Positions 33,416 through 42,617 of a DNA stretch of 64,000 nt are shown here, in pieces (the stretch's first letter is position 1; each line of letters begins with the position of its first letter). This DNA comes from Spirilliplanes yamanashiensis (GTDB lineage: Bacteria; Actinomycetota; Actinomycetes; Mycobacteriales; Micromonosporaceae): assembly GCF_016863475.1 (NCBI RefSeq), contig NZ_BOOY01000036.1, positions 1 through 64,000 on the forward strand, written 5' to 3'. The notes under the pieces were generated by a model. The model was not told where the DNA came from and ran no database searches. It saw only the letters and a list, made by a program, of their open reading frames with translations. The translations under genes and the position numbers were made by a program.

Positions 33416-33442
33416 GATCCTGCGCGCAGCCTGATTGCGACG

Positions 33443-33479
33443 GGCTGCGCGGGGCCCCACCGCGTGCGGCCGCGCAGCC
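33443..33479 (+). terminator. Stem-loop between manB and the Trm112-like gene
   Basis: GGCTGCGCGG (33443-33452) pairs with CCGCGCAGCC (33470-33479) around a 17-nt loop in the 92-bp gap. There is no T tract; it may attenuate or protect rather than fully terminate. Confidence 0.4.
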
Positions 33480-33507
33480 TGGGACAACACGACAAAGGAG
33501 CCGTCCG

Positions 33508-33699
33508 GTGGCCCTCGACCCGCAGTTGCTGGAGATCCTGGCCTGCCCCGACACCCACCACGCGCCCCTCGAGCACGACGCGAGCGCGCAGACCCTCACC
33601 TGCACGGAGTGCGGCCGGGTCTTCCCGATCCGCGACGACATCCCGGTGCTGCTGCTGGACGAGGCCACCGGGGGACCGACGGAGGAAGGCGGGAACTGA
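33508..33699 (+). CDS. Trm112-like zinc-binding protein
   Basis: 63 residues. The Trm112 pattern is complete: ILACPDTHHAPL, then LTCTECGRVFPIRDDIPVLL, so one Cys near residue 13 and two in CTEC can hold zinc. Eukaryotic Trm112 activates methyltransferases; in actinobacteria the gene usually sits, as here, between phosphomannomutase and the SIS-domain isomerase, with unknown role. The GTG start is preceded by AAAGGAG. The stop overlaps the next start by 1 nt (TGATG). Confidence 0.87.
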   Translation: MALDPQLLEILACPDTHHAPLEHDASAQTLTCTECGRVFPIRDDIPVLLLDEATGGPTEEGGN

Positions 33700-34922
33700 T
33701 GGGCAGCCCGATCGATGGGACGGCGGGGCTGACCGGCCGCCGCGTCGCCGACGAGGAACTCCTGGACGACGAGTCGTACCTGCTGGCCAACGACCCGGGC
33801 GAGATGCTGCGGGCGACCGCGTCGGCCGGGGCGCAGGTGCGCGAGTCGGCCGCGATGGCCGCCGAGACGGACCTGCGGGCCCTGGAGGACGACGGCCGCC
33901 CGCGCGCCGTCGTCATCGCGGGCATCGGCACGGCCGGGCGCACCGGTGACGTGCTCGCCACGGTGGCCGGGCCGCGCTGCCCGGTGCCGGTGATCGCGCA
34001 CCGCAGCGCGGGCGTGCCCGGCTGGGTGGGCGCCGCCGACGTGGTGATCGCCGTGTCGGCGTCCGGGCGCAGCCCCGAGGCGCTGGGCGCGGCCGACGCC
34101 GCCGCCCGCCGGGGCGCCCGGCTGGTGGCCGTGGGGCCGCCCGACTCCGAGCTGCAGGGCGTGGCCGAGCGCGCGCGGGCGCCGTTCATCGCGGTGCCGC
34201 GCCGGGCGCCGGCCCGCGCCAGCCTGTGGGCGCTGACCGTCCCGGTGCTGCTCGCCGCCCGTACCCTCGGGCTGGTCAAGGTCAACGAGGCGGACCTGGC
34301 GGAGACCGCGGCCCGGCTCGACGCGGACGCCGAGCGGTGCCGCCCGGGCGCCGAGAGCTTCGTGAACCCGGCCAAGTCGCTGGCGCTGGGGCTGGCCGGT
34401 TCGGTGCCGGTGGTGTGGGGGTCGTCGCCGCTGGCGACGGTGGCCGCCCGCCGGTTCGCGGACACGCTGGCCGCGAACGCCCGCTACCCGGTGATCGCGG
34501 GCGCGCTGGGCGAGGCCGGCCGCGGCCGCGTCGGCCTGCTCGACGGGGTGTTCGGCGGGCTCGCCGAGTCGAACCGGGACATCTTCGCCGACCCCGACGA
34601 GGGCGACGGCGACCCCACCCGGCTGCGGGTGGTGCTGCTGCGCGACGGCGGCCTGAACCCGGAGGACGACGCCGACGAGCCGGTGGCCGTCGAGGAGCGC
34701 CGCGCCGACGCCATCCAGACGCTGGCGGAGCGGCGCGGGGTGCGCTGCGACGTGGTGACCGCCGAGGGCGGCTCCGCCCTGGAGCGGCTGGCGTCGCTGG
34801 TGGCGGTGCCGGACTTCGCGTCGCTGTACCTGGCGCTGGCGCACGGTCTCGACCCGATGGCCGTGCCGGCCGTGACGGAGATGAAGGAGCTGAGTACGCC
34901 GATCGCCGAGGGCCGGCCGTGA
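33699..34922 (+). CDS. SIS-domain phosphosugar isomerase-like protein (PGI/PMI C-terminal family)
   Basis: 407 residues. A SIS domain occupies ~residues 65-190, with VVIAGIGTAGRTGDVLATVAG and VVIAVSASGRSPEALGAADAA as phosphosugar-binding loops. The C-terminal part matches the bifunctional phosphoglucose/phosphomannose isomerase C-terminal region (VVWGSSPLATVAARRFADTLAANARYPVIAGALGE, then ESNRDIFADP). A true class I PMI is encoded just downstream, so this protein may be a fructose-6-phosphate/mannose-6-phosphate isomerase or a regulator. The same gene order occurs in mycobacteria. It overlaps the Trm112-like gene by 1 nt and the CDF gene by 4 nt. Confidence 0.85.
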   Translation: MGSPIDGTAGLTGRRVADEELLDDESYLLANDPGEMLRATASAGAQVRESAAMAAETDLRALEDDGRPRAVVIAGIGTAGRTGDVLATVAGPRCPVPVIAHRSAGVPGWVGAADVVIAVSASGRSPEALGAADAAARRGARLVAVGPPDSELQGVAERARAPFIAVPRRAPARASLWALTVPVLLAARTLGLVKVNEADLAETAARLDADAERCRPGAESFVNPAKSLALGLAGSVPVVWGSSPLATVAARRFADTLAANARYPVIAGALGEAGRGRVGLLDGVFGGLAESNRDIFADPDEGDGDPTRLRVVLLRDGGLNPEDDADEPVAVEERRADAIQTLAERRGVRCDVVTAEGGSALERLASLVAVPDFASLYLALAHGLDPMAVPAVTEMKELSTPIAEGRP

Positions 34923-35884
34923 GTGCCTCCGGCGGTACGAAGGCGATCATCGCGGCGCTGCTGGCGAACCTGGGCATCGCGGCCACGAAGTTCGTCGCGT
35001 GGGTGCTGACGGGCTCGTCGTCGATGCTGGCCGAGTCGATCCACTCGGTCGCCGACTCCGGCAACCAGGCGCTGCTGTTGCTGGGCGGCAAGCGCGCGAA
35101 GCGCCGGGCCACGGCGGAACACCCCTTCGGGTACGGGCGCGAGCGCTACATCTACGCGTTCATCGTGGCGATCGTGCTGTTCAGCGTGGGTGGCCTGTTC
35201 GCGCTGTACGAGGCGTACCACAAGTGGAGCCACCCGGAGGGCATCACCGAGTATCAGTGGGTGCCGGTGACGGTGCTGGTCGTCGCGATCGGGCTGGAGT
35301 CGTTCTCGTTCCGGACCGCCATCAAGGAGTCGAACCACGTACGCGGCACCGCGTCGTGGCCGGACTTCGTGCGCCGCGCCAAGGCGCCCGAGCTGCCGGT
35401 GGTGCTGCTGGAGGACCTCGGGGCGCTGATCGGCCTCATCCTGGCGCTGTTCGGCGTCTCGATGACGCTGGCCACGGGCGACGGCCGGTGGGACGCGGCG
35501 GGCACCGCGATGATCGGCCTGCTGCTGGTGACGATCGCTTTCATCCTGGCCGTGGAGACGAAGTCGCTGCTGCTGGGTGAGGGCGCCGGGCCGGAGGAGA
35601 CCGCGCGGATCGAGGCCGCGATCACCGCCGCCCCGGGCGTCGAGCGCGTCATCCACATGAAGACGCTGCACCTGGGCCCCGAGGAGCTGCTGGTGGCCGC
35701 GAAGATCGCGGTCGGGCGCTCGGCGACGGCCGAGGAGATCGCGGCGCAGATCGACGAGACGGAGCGGCGCATCCGCGAGGCCGTCCCGATCGCCCGGGTG
35801 ATCTACCTGGAGCCGGACATCTACCGGGCGGCGACCGGTCCGGCGGCCAGCGGTGCGAAGGCCGCCGCCGACGGGGGACAGTGA
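34919..35884 (+). CDS. Cation diffusion facilitator (CDF) family metal transporter
   Basis: 321 residues. The N-terminal TM1-TM2 region AIIAALLANLGIAATKFVAWVLTGSSSMLAESIHSVADSGNQALLLLG carries the CDF signature with the metal-site ESIHSVADS. RRATAEHPFGYGRERYIYAFIVAI follows, then about four more hydrophobic segments with LLEDLGALIGLILALFG. A cytoplasmic C-terminal ferredoxin-like domain (~residues 225-300) precedes an Ala-rich end. Substrate metal (zinc, iron or manganese) unknown. GTG overlaps the SIS gene stop (GTGA) and the stop overlaps the manA start. Why a metal exporter sits in the mannose operon is unclear, although class I PMI is zinc dependent. Confidence 0.88.
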   Translation: MSASGGTKAIIAALLANLGIAATKFVAWVLTGSSSMLAESIHSVADSGNQALLLLGGKRAKRRATAEHPFGYGRERYIYAFIVAIVLFSVGGLFALYEAYHKWSHPEGITEYQWVPVTVLVVAIGLESFSFRTAIKESNHVRGTASWPDFVRRAKAPELPVVLLEDLGALIGLILALFGVSMTLATGDGRWDAAGTAMIGLLLVTIAFILAVETKSLLLGEGAGPEETARIEAAITAAPGVERVIHMKTLHLGPEELLVAAKIAVGRSATAEEIAAQIDETERRIREAVPIARVIYLEPDIYRAATGPAASGAKAAADGGQ

Positions 35885-37032
35885 TGCACGAGCTGCGAGG
35901 GGCCGTCCGGCCGTACGCGTGGGGGTCGACGACCTTCCTGGCCGGGTTGCAGGGCCGGGCGGTGCCGAGCGACGGGCCGGAGGCGGAGCTGTGGCTGGGC
36001 GCCCACCCGGGCGACCCGGCGACGGTGGAGCTGCCGGAGGGCCCGGCCCGGCTGGACACGCTCATCTCGGCCGACCCGAAGGCGACCGTGGGCGAGCGGG
36101 TCGTGGACGAGTTCGGGGCGCGGCTGCCGTACCTGCTGAAGGTGCTGGCGGCGGACGCCCCGCTGTCGTTGCAGGCCCACCCGACGATCGAGCAGGCCCG
36201 GGAGGGGTACGCGGCGGAGCAGGCGGGCCCGGGCCGGGGCATCTACACCGACCCGAACCACAAGCCGGAGCTGCTGGTGGCGCTGACGCCGTTCGCGGCG
36301 CTGTGCGGGTTCCGGGCGCCGGACGTGTCGGCCGCCGTGCTGACGTCGTTCGGGCTGCCGGAGCTGGCGCCGGTGGTGGCGGCGCTGCGGGCGGGCCCGG
36401 CGGGGCTGCGCGACGCGGTGGCGGCGCTGCTGACGTGGCCGGAGGACGAGCGCCGCGAGCTGGTGGCGCGGGTGGTGGCCGCCGAGCCCGACGAGCGGTA
36501 CGCGGCCGACCACGCGCTCGCCACGGACCTGGCGGCGCACTACCCGGCCGACACGGGTGTGCTGGTGGCGCTGCTGCTGAACCACGTGCGCCTGGAGCCG
36601 GGCGAGGCCATCTGGATGCCGGCGGGCAACCTGCACGCGTACCTGCGCGGCGCGGGCGTGGAGATCATGGCGGCCAGCGACAACGTGCTGCGCGGCGGCC
36701 TGACGCCGAAGCGCATCGAGGTGGACGAGCTGCTGCGGGTGCTGCGGTTCGAGGTCCTCGACGACCCGGTGGTGCCGGCCGAGGAGGTCGCGCCGGGGGT
36801 GGTGCGGTGGCCGGTGCCGATCCGCGACTTCGCGCTGCACCGGGTGACCGTCGGCGGCGCCCCGGTGACGGTGGACCTGGCCGGGCCGCGGATCGCGCTG
36901 GGCGCGGCGGGGGCAGTGACGGTGGACGGCCTCGAGGTGGCGCCGGGCCGGGCGGGGTTCGCGCCGGCGGAGGACGGGCCGCTGACGGTGGCCGGTGCGG
37001 GTGTGGTGTACATCGCGTCGGCGGGGGTCTGA
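35884..37032 (+). CDS. manA: Mannose-6-phosphate isomerase, class I
   Basis: 382 residues. It interconverts fructose-6-phosphate and mannose-6-phosphate, the entry step to GDP-mannose. The family start MHELRGAVRPYAWGSTTFL is clear. Zinc ligands are in LSLQAHPT (Gln, His), DPNHKPELLVAL (Glu) and GNLHAYLRGAGVEIMAASDNVLRGGLTPK, the last also the active-site segment with Arg. An in-frame GTG lies 3 nt upstream; the ATG fits the family. It completes the pathway with manB (32039) and the guanylyltransferase (5674). The operon probably ends here at a short stem-loop. Confidence 0.93.
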   Translation: MHELRGAVRPYAWGSTTFLAGLQGRAVPSDGPEAELWLGAHPGDPATVELPEGPARLDTLISADPKATVGERVVDEFGARLPYLLKVLAADAPLSLQAHPTIEQAREGYAAEQAGPGRGIYTDPNHKPELLVALTPFAALCGFRAPDVSAAVLTSFGLPELAPVVAALRAGPAGLRDAVAALLTWPEDERRELVARVVAAEPDERYAADHALATDLAAHYPADTGVLVALLLNHVRLEPGEAIWMPAGNLHAYLRGAGVEIMAASDNVLRGGLTPKRIEVDELLRVLRFEVLDDPVVPAEEVAPGVVRWPVPIRDFALHRVTVGGAPVTVDLAGPRIALGAAGAVTVDGLEVAPGRAGFAPAEDGPLTVAGAGVVYIASAGV

Positions 37033-37064
37033 CCGCTCCCGCAAACAGGGACAACAAGGTCCTA

Positions 37065-37078
37065 GGCGAAATTTCGCC
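37065..37078 (+). terminator. Short palindromic terminator after manA
   Basis: GGCGAAATTTCGCC is a perfect 14-bp palindrome that can form a 5-bp stem with an AATT loop, followed by ATTTTCC. The T-rich 3' side makes a weak intrinsic terminator plausible 32 bp after the manA stop. Confidence 0.5.
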
Positions 37079-37085
37079 ATTTTCC

Positions 37086-37091
37086 TTGACA
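37086..37091 (+). promoter_or_regulatory. Consensus -35 box upstream of sahH
   Basis: TTGACA is a perfect sigma-70-type -35. At 17-18 bp spacing the -10 would be around 37109-37115 (TGACTCT), which is a weak match. A promoter here gives a leader of nearly 190 nt before sahH. Confidence 0.4.
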
Positions 37092-37182
37092 CGTCCCTTC
37101 ACGCAATGTGACTCTTTAACTACGCAGCGCCGTGGTGGTCGGGGGGTCATCACGGGCTGTGCGGTTACCAAACCGGGGGGAT

Positions 37183-37249
37183 GCACGGGGCGGCAGGTTC
37201 ACCTGCCGTCCCGTGCGCTACGTTCCGGCCCCTGCAGCCGTTGAGCAGG
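37183..37249 (+). promoter_or_regulatory. Structured 5' leader of sahH
   Basis: A long hairpin is formed by GCACGGG-G-CGGCAGG (37183-37197) and CCTGCCG-T-CCCGTGC (37202-37216): 15 pairs including one G-U, with a TTCA tetraloop. A second stem follows, CCTGC (37231-37235) with GCAGG (37245-37249). The sahH ribosome binding site is 47 nt further on. It does not show the SAH-riboswitch core I know, so identity is open. Confidence 0.5.
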
Positions 37250-37307
37250 CGACCCGACCAGCCGCGTATGGTTGGTGGCGCAGTCGAGACGTCTGACAGG
37301 AGTTTTC

Positions 37308-38792
<1,485 letters not shown>

Positions 38793-38813
38793 TCCGGCGG
38801 CACACGCGCGAGA

Positions 38814-38840
38814 AAAGGGGGCCCCGCTGGGGCCCCCTTT
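38814..38840 (+). terminator. Rho-independent terminator of sahH
   Basis: A perfect 12-bp stem AAAGGGGGCCCC / GGGGCCCCCTTT with a GCT loop, starting 22 nt after the sahH stop and ending in TTT followed by CCC. It is the clearest intrinsic terminator in the window. Confidence 0.85.
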
Positions 38841-38949
38841 CCCATGGGAGGAAAGGCGAACCGGCAGTTGCCGCTACCGGTCCGCCCCCCGGTTCGTGAT
38901 CGGCCGCGCGCCCGTGGCCTCGTGGGCGCCCGGGCACGCGGCCGCGTCC

Positions 38950-39246
38950 CTAGGCCGCCAGGTGCAGCGCCTCCCGGCCGGTGACGCGCACCAGCTTGGC
39001 GCCCAGCGCGCGGGCCCAGCGCCGGCGGATGCCGCGCAGCGTGGTCAGGACGGGGCGCTTGTCGGGGCCGTCGACGGGCAGCAGCACCGCCCCGCCCTCC
39101 GGCAGGGCCACGACCCAGGCGACGAGGCGGCCGGGCTCGGAGCCCGTGGCGTCGCGGTACAGGCCGACCAGTGTCGGCTTCTCCTCCACGTGCACCCGGC
39201 CGAGATGGAGCTGCCAGGGCAGGTCCTGCGCGTCGGGCTCCTGCAT
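38950..39246 (-). CDS. Hypothetical protein, 98 residues
   Basis: No family recognised. The sequence is EPDAQDLPWQLHLGRVHVEEKPTLVGLYRDATG, then a small beta-rich core (LVAWVVALPEGGAVLLPVDGPDKRP) and a basic end (RGIRRRWARALGAKLVRV). No signal or membrane segment. The ATG has GGAGG 5-9 nt upstream, which supports it as a real gene. It is divergent from the XRE regulator at 39371, with a 124-bp shared upstream region containing an inverted repeat (GTGCA at 39320-39324, TGCAC at 39342-39346), so it may be a target of that regulator. Confidence 0.65.
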   Translation of the reverse strand: MQEPDAQDLPWQLHLGRVHVEEKPTLVGLYRDATGSEPGRLVAWVVALPEGGAVLLPVDGPDKRPVLTTLRGIRRRWARALGAKLVRVTGREALHLAA

Positions 39247-39319
39247 GGTGGCCTCCCCGAAGTCACCGCACGGGCGGTCGCCTTGTCCCCATTAGTTCAC
39301 CTGCATCCCGAACATGCAA

Positions 39320-39346
39320 GTGCAGATTGTGTCGTGTCGATTGCAC
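39320..39346. promoter_or_regulatory. Inverted repeat in the divergent 39246/39371 spacer
   Basis: GTGCA and TGCAC arms are separated by 17 nt, 25 nt before the XRE gene start. Such spaced half-sites suit an HTH-dimer regulator controlling both genes; weak evidence. Confidence 0.3.
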
Positions 39347-39357
39347 GAAGTAGTCGC

Positions 39358-39363
39358 TAGAGT
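39358..39363 (+). promoter_or_regulatory. -10 element of the XRE regulator
   Basis: TAGAGT ends 7 nt before GTG 39371, indicating leaderless transcription and favouring this start over ATG 39314. Confidence 0.45.
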
Positions 39364-39370
39364 GTGCGGT

Positions 39371-40240
39371 GTGGACACCCGGCGGCACCTGGCGGCCGAG
39401 CTGAGGCGGCTGCGCGGCGACCGCCGGGCCGCCCCGATCGCCCGGGCGCTCGGCTGGTCGGAGTCGAAGCTGTCGCGCATCGAGACGGCCCGCACCGGCA
39501 TCGCGGTGGCGGACCTCGAACGGCTGCTGACCGTGTACGGCGTCGGCGACGACGACCGCGACCGGCTGCGCCAGCTCGCCGGCCGCGGCCGCGGGCGCGC
39601 CTGGTGGAGCCCGTACCGGGCGGCGGTCAGCGACCCCTACGACGAGTACGTGGCCCTGGAGGCCGAGGCCGCCGTGATGGACGAGTGGGAGCCGCAGGTG
39701 GTGCCCGGCCTGCTGCAGACCGACGAGTACGCCCGGGCGGTGGTCGAGGCGGGCCTGGAGTCGCGCGATCCCGACGTGGTGGAGCGCCGGGTCGCCCTGC
39801 GGATGGCGCGGCAGGCCGTGCTGACCCGGCGCCCGCGCCCGGTGCTGCGCGTCGTCGTCGACGAGGGGGCGCTGCGCCGCGAGGTCGGCGGCCCGGCGGT
39901 CATGCGCCGCCAGCTGCACCGGCTCGCCGAGGTGGCCGGGCGCGACGGCGTCACCGTGCAGGTGCTGCCGTTCTCGGCCGGCGTGCACGGCGGGCTGGCC
40001 GGGGCGTTCACCGTCTTCGCGTTCGCCGACGGCCGCGAGCCGGTCGTGCACACCGAGAACCTCACCGGCGGGGCGCTGCGCAGCCGCCCGGCCGAGGTGC
40101 GCGTCCACCGCGACGTGTTCGCCGACCTGCGGCGCCGCGCGCTGGGCGAGGACGACTCGCGGGCCCTGCTGGCCGAGCTGGGCGGCGCCCTGTCACCCGT
40201 TGGGGGTCCGCCGATCACCCGGCGGGCCGCCGCGCGTTGA
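39371..40240 (+). CDS. XRE-family regulator with DUF5753 domain
   Basis: 289 residues. The N-terminal HTH (~residues 5-60) reads HLAAELRRLRGDRRAAPIARALGWSESKLSRIETARTGI. The C-terminal DUF5753 (~90-270) includes VVPGLLQTDEYARAVVEA and DGVTVQVLPFSAGVHGGLAGAFTVF. This two-domain protein is one of a large actinobacterial paralogue family paired with DUF397 proteins, as here; characterised pairs act in development and antibiotic control in streptomycetes. The start is GTG with a -10 element 7 nt before it. The DUF397 partner starts 31 bp downstream. Confidence 0.9.
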   Translation: MDTRRHLAAELRRLRGDRRAAPIARALGWSESKLSRIETARTGIAVADLERLLTVYGVGDDDRDRLRQLAGRGRGRAWWSPYRAAVSDPYDEYVALEAEAAVMDEWEPQVVPGLLQTDEYARAVVEAGLESRDPDVVERRVALRMARQAVLTRRPRPVLRVVVDEGALRREVGGPAVMRRQLHRLAEVAGRDGVTVQVLPFSAGVHGGLAGAFTVFAFADGREPVVHTENLTGGALRSRPAEVRVHRDVFADLRRRALGEDDSRALLAELGGALSPVGGPPITRRAAAR

Positions 40241-40271
40241 GTGCCCGGGGAGTACGCGAAAGGGCGCAACG

Positions 40272-40484
40272 TTGAACAACCGTGCGATCGGCACCGGCCG
40301 CGGCTGGCGCAAGAGTTCCCGCAGCGCGGCCGCGGGTCACTGCGTCGAGGTGGCGATGTCGCCGCTGGAGGTGCGGGTGCGCGACTCCAAGGACCCCGCC
40401 GGGCCCGAGCTGCGGTTCGGCGACGACGTGTGGCGGCGCTTCGTCGCCGGCGTGCGCGCGGGGGAGTTCGACCGCCCCGCCTGA
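40272..40484 (+). CDS. DUF397 domain protein
   Basis: 70 residues. The core GWRKSSRSAAAGHCVEVAMSPLEVRVRDSKDPAGPELRF is diagnostic of DUF397, and the end WRRFVAGVRAGEFD is typical. These small proteins are partners or antagonists of the preceding XRE/DUF5753 regulator. TTG 40272 (NNRAIGTGRGW) is preceded by AAAGGG at a reasonable distance. Longer in-frame starts reach back into the regulator gene without similarity. Confidence 0.88.
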   Translation: MNNRAIGTGRGWRKSSRSAAAGHCVEVAMSPLEVRVRDSKDPAGPELRFGDDVWRRFVAGVRAGEFDRPA

Positions 40485-40556
40485 GGCCCGCGAATATGAC
40501 GGTTGTGTGACAGGACCGACTGTCCCGCAGCTTGACGCCGTGGAGCGACCGGTGGT

Positions 40557-40575
40557 TAAGGTGAGGCAGCCCTAA
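40557..40575. promoter_or_regulatory. IdeR/DtxR-type iron box upstream of efeU
   Basis: The 19-bp site starting TAAGGTGAGG matches the IdeR consensus (TWAGGTWAGSCTWACCTWA) at 15 of 19 positions by my count. A second, overlapping candidate starts at 40577 (TTAGGGATGCC, 13 of 19). The efeU start is 32 nt downstream, so iron-loaded IdeR/DtxR would repress efeUOB. Confidence 0.7.
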
Positions 40576-40607
40576 GTTAGGGATGCCTTGCCACGGCTGG
40601 AGCCACG

Positions 40608-41471
40608 ATGTTCGCCACCTATCTCATCGGCCTGCGCGAAGGCCTGGAGGCGACCCTCGTCGTCAGCATCCTCGTCGCCTTCCTGGTCAAGGCCGAGCGC
40701 CGCGACCGGCTGGTGCAGGTGTGGGCCGGCGTCGGCGCGGCCGTCGCGCTGTCCGTCCTCGTCGGCTGGCTGCTCAGCTACACCTCGACGACCCTGCTGG
40801 CGAAGTACGAGCACCGCGAGCTGTTCGAGGCGGTCACGTCCGTCCTCGCGGTCGTCTTCGTCACCTGGATGATCTTCTGGATGCGCTCGGCCGCCCGGTC
40901 CATCGCGGGCGAGCTGCGCAGCCGGCTCACCGACGCGCTGGCCGTCGGGTCCGTCGCGGTCGCCGTCATGGCGTTCCTCGCGGTCGTCCGCGAGGGCCTG
41001 GAGACGTCGCTCATCTTCTACTCGGCCGTGCAGGGCGCCGCCACCACGGCCGGGCCGCTGTACGCGCTGCTCGGCGGCATCGCCACCGCGGTCGCCATCG
41101 GCTGGGTGCTGTACGCGGGCGCCGTGCGGATCAACCTGTCCACGTTCTTCACCTGGACCGGCGCCCTGCTCATTCTCGTGGCCGCCGGCATCCTCAAGTA
41201 CGGCGTGCACGACTTCCAGGAGGCCGGCGCGCTGCCCGGGCTCACCGACGTCGCCTTCGACATCAGCGGCGTGCTCGACCCCTCGTCCTGGTACGGCGCG
41301 CTGCTGGCCGGCATGTTCAACATCACCCCGGCGCCGACGGTGCTCGAGGTCGTGGCCTGGCTCGGCTACGGCGTGCCCGTCCTGCTGCTGTTCCTGCGGC
41401 CGGCGCGCCGCACCCCGGCCGCGGCCGGCACCACCCCCGCAACCACCCCGGCGCCCGCGCCGCAGCAGTAG
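40608..41471 (+). CDS. efeU: Ferrous/ferric iron permease EfeU (FTR1 family)
   Basis: 287 residues with seven hydrophobic segments. Two iron-binding REGLE motifs are present, at residues 10-14 and 128-132, as in Ftr1/EfeU. It transports iron across the membrane together with EfeO and EfeB. The C-terminus after the last segment is a short Ala/Thr/Pro tail. The start is ATG. It is first in the efeUOB operon, with an iron box just upstream and efeO beginning 9 bp after its stop. Confidence 0.94.
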   Translation: MFATYLIGLREGLEATLVVSILVAFLVKAERRDRLVQVWAGVGAAVALSVLVGWLLSYTSTTLLAKYEHRELFEAVTSVLAVVFVTWMIFWMRSAARSIAGELRSRLTDALAVGSVAVAVMAFLAVVREGLETSLIFYSAVQGAATTAGPLYALLGGIATAVAIGWVLYAGAVRINLSTFFTWTGALLILVAAGILKYGVHDFQEAGALPGLTDVAFDISGVLDPSSWYGALLAGMFNITPAPTVLEVVAWLGYGVPVLLLFLRPARRTPAAAGTTPATTPAPAPQQ

Positions 41472-41480
41472 GAGCATCCG

Positions 41481-42617
41481 ATGCGTACCCCCAAGATGAT
41501 CGCCCTGGCCGCGGCCGGGCTGCTGGCCGGCGGCGGCCTCGCGGCCTGCGCCGACGAGTCCGGCCCGGCCGGCGCGCCGGCGGCCGGCGGGCCGATCGCC
41601 GTCACGGCCAGCGACACCGCGTGCGAGGTCGCCCGCGACACCGTGGACGCCGGCACGTCCGTCTTCAGCGTCACCAACGGCGGCACCAAGGTCACCGAGT
41701 TCTACGTGTACGCCCCGGGCGACCGGGTCATGGCCGAGGTCGAGAACATCGCCCCCGGCCTGACCCGCGAGATGCGCGTCGAGCTGAAGGCCGGCAGCTA
41801 CGAGACCGCCTGCAAGCCCGGCATGGTCGGCAAGGGCATCCGGTCCGCGCTCACCGTCAGCGGCTCGGCGGCGCCGCTGACCGAGGACGCCGCCCTCAAG
41901 GAGGCGACCGACAGCTACTCGCGCTACGTCAAGAGCCAGACCGCCGCGCTGCTGGACAAGACCCGCGAGTTCGTCGACGCCGTCAAGAAGGGCGAGGTCG
42001 ACAAGGCCAAGGCCCTGTTCCCGGTGGCCCGCACGTACTGGGAGCGGATCGAGCCCGTCGCCGAGATCTTCGGCGACCTCGACCCGAAGATCGACGGCCG
42101 CGAGGAGGTCGTCGAGGAGGGCATGGAGTTCACCGGCTTCCACCGCATCGAGAAGGACCTCTGGGTCACCGGCGACGTCTCGAAGTCCGGCCCGATGGCC
42201 GACCGGCTGATGGCCGACGTCGAGGAGATCGTCGCCAAGGCGAACGCCGAGACGCTGTCGCCGCTCAACCTCGCCAACGGCGCCAAGGAGCTGCTCGACG
42301 AGGTCGCCACCGGCAAGATCACCGGCGAGGAGGACCGCTACTCGCACACCGACCTGTGGGACTTCGACGCCAACGTCGAGGGCTCGAAGGCCGCCATCGC
42401 CGCGCTGCGCCCGGCGCTCGAGCAGCGCGACCCGGCGCTGGTCGCCACGCTGGACACCGAGTTCGCCAACGTGGAGGCCGCGCTCGCCGAGTACCAGGTC
42501 GGCGACGGCTACAAGCTGCACACCGAGCTGACCGAGGCGGACAAGAAGGGCCTGTCGGACGCGATCAACGCGCTCGCCGAGCCGATCAGCAAGGTCGCGG
42601 CGGTCGTCGCCAAGTGA
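41481..42617 (+). CDS. efeO: Iron uptake lipoprotein EfeO (cupredoxin plus M75 imelysin-like domain)
   Basis: 378 residues. A lipoprotein signal ends LAAC (Cys ~23). A cupredoxin-like domain (~residues 35-130, TACEVARDTVDAGTSVFSVTNGGTKVTEFYVY) is followed by the M75 domain with VDKAKALFPVARTYWERIEPVAEIFGDLDPKIDGRE, then EFTGFHRIEKDLW. The last two hold the HxxE-type iron site. It captures iron outside the membrane and passes it to EfeU. The stop overlaps the efeB start (GTGA). The preceding GGAG is at normal distance from the ATG. Confidence 0.94.
   Translation: MRTPKMIALAAAGLLAGGGLAACADESGPAGAPAAGGPIAVTASDTACEVARDTVDAGTSVFSVTNGGTKVTEFYVYAPGDRVMAEVENIAPGLTREMRVELKAGSYETACKPGMVGKGIRSALTVSGSAAPLTEDAALKEATDSYSRYVKSQTAALLDKTREFVDAVKKGEVDKAKALFPVARTYWERIEPVAEIFGDLDPKIDGREEVVEEGMEFTGFHRIEKDLWVTGDVSKSGPMADRLMADVEEIVAKANAETLSPLNLANGAKELLDEVATGKITGEEDRYSHTDLWDFDANVEGSKAAIAALRPALEQRDPALVATLDTEFANVEAALAEYQVGDGYKLHTELTEADKKGLSDAINALAEPISKVAAVVAK

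Noticed and set aside
37033-37307. SAH or SAM riboswitch
   Set aside because: Hairpins exist, but I cannot match the conserved core of these riboswitch classes; kept only as an unidentified structured leader.
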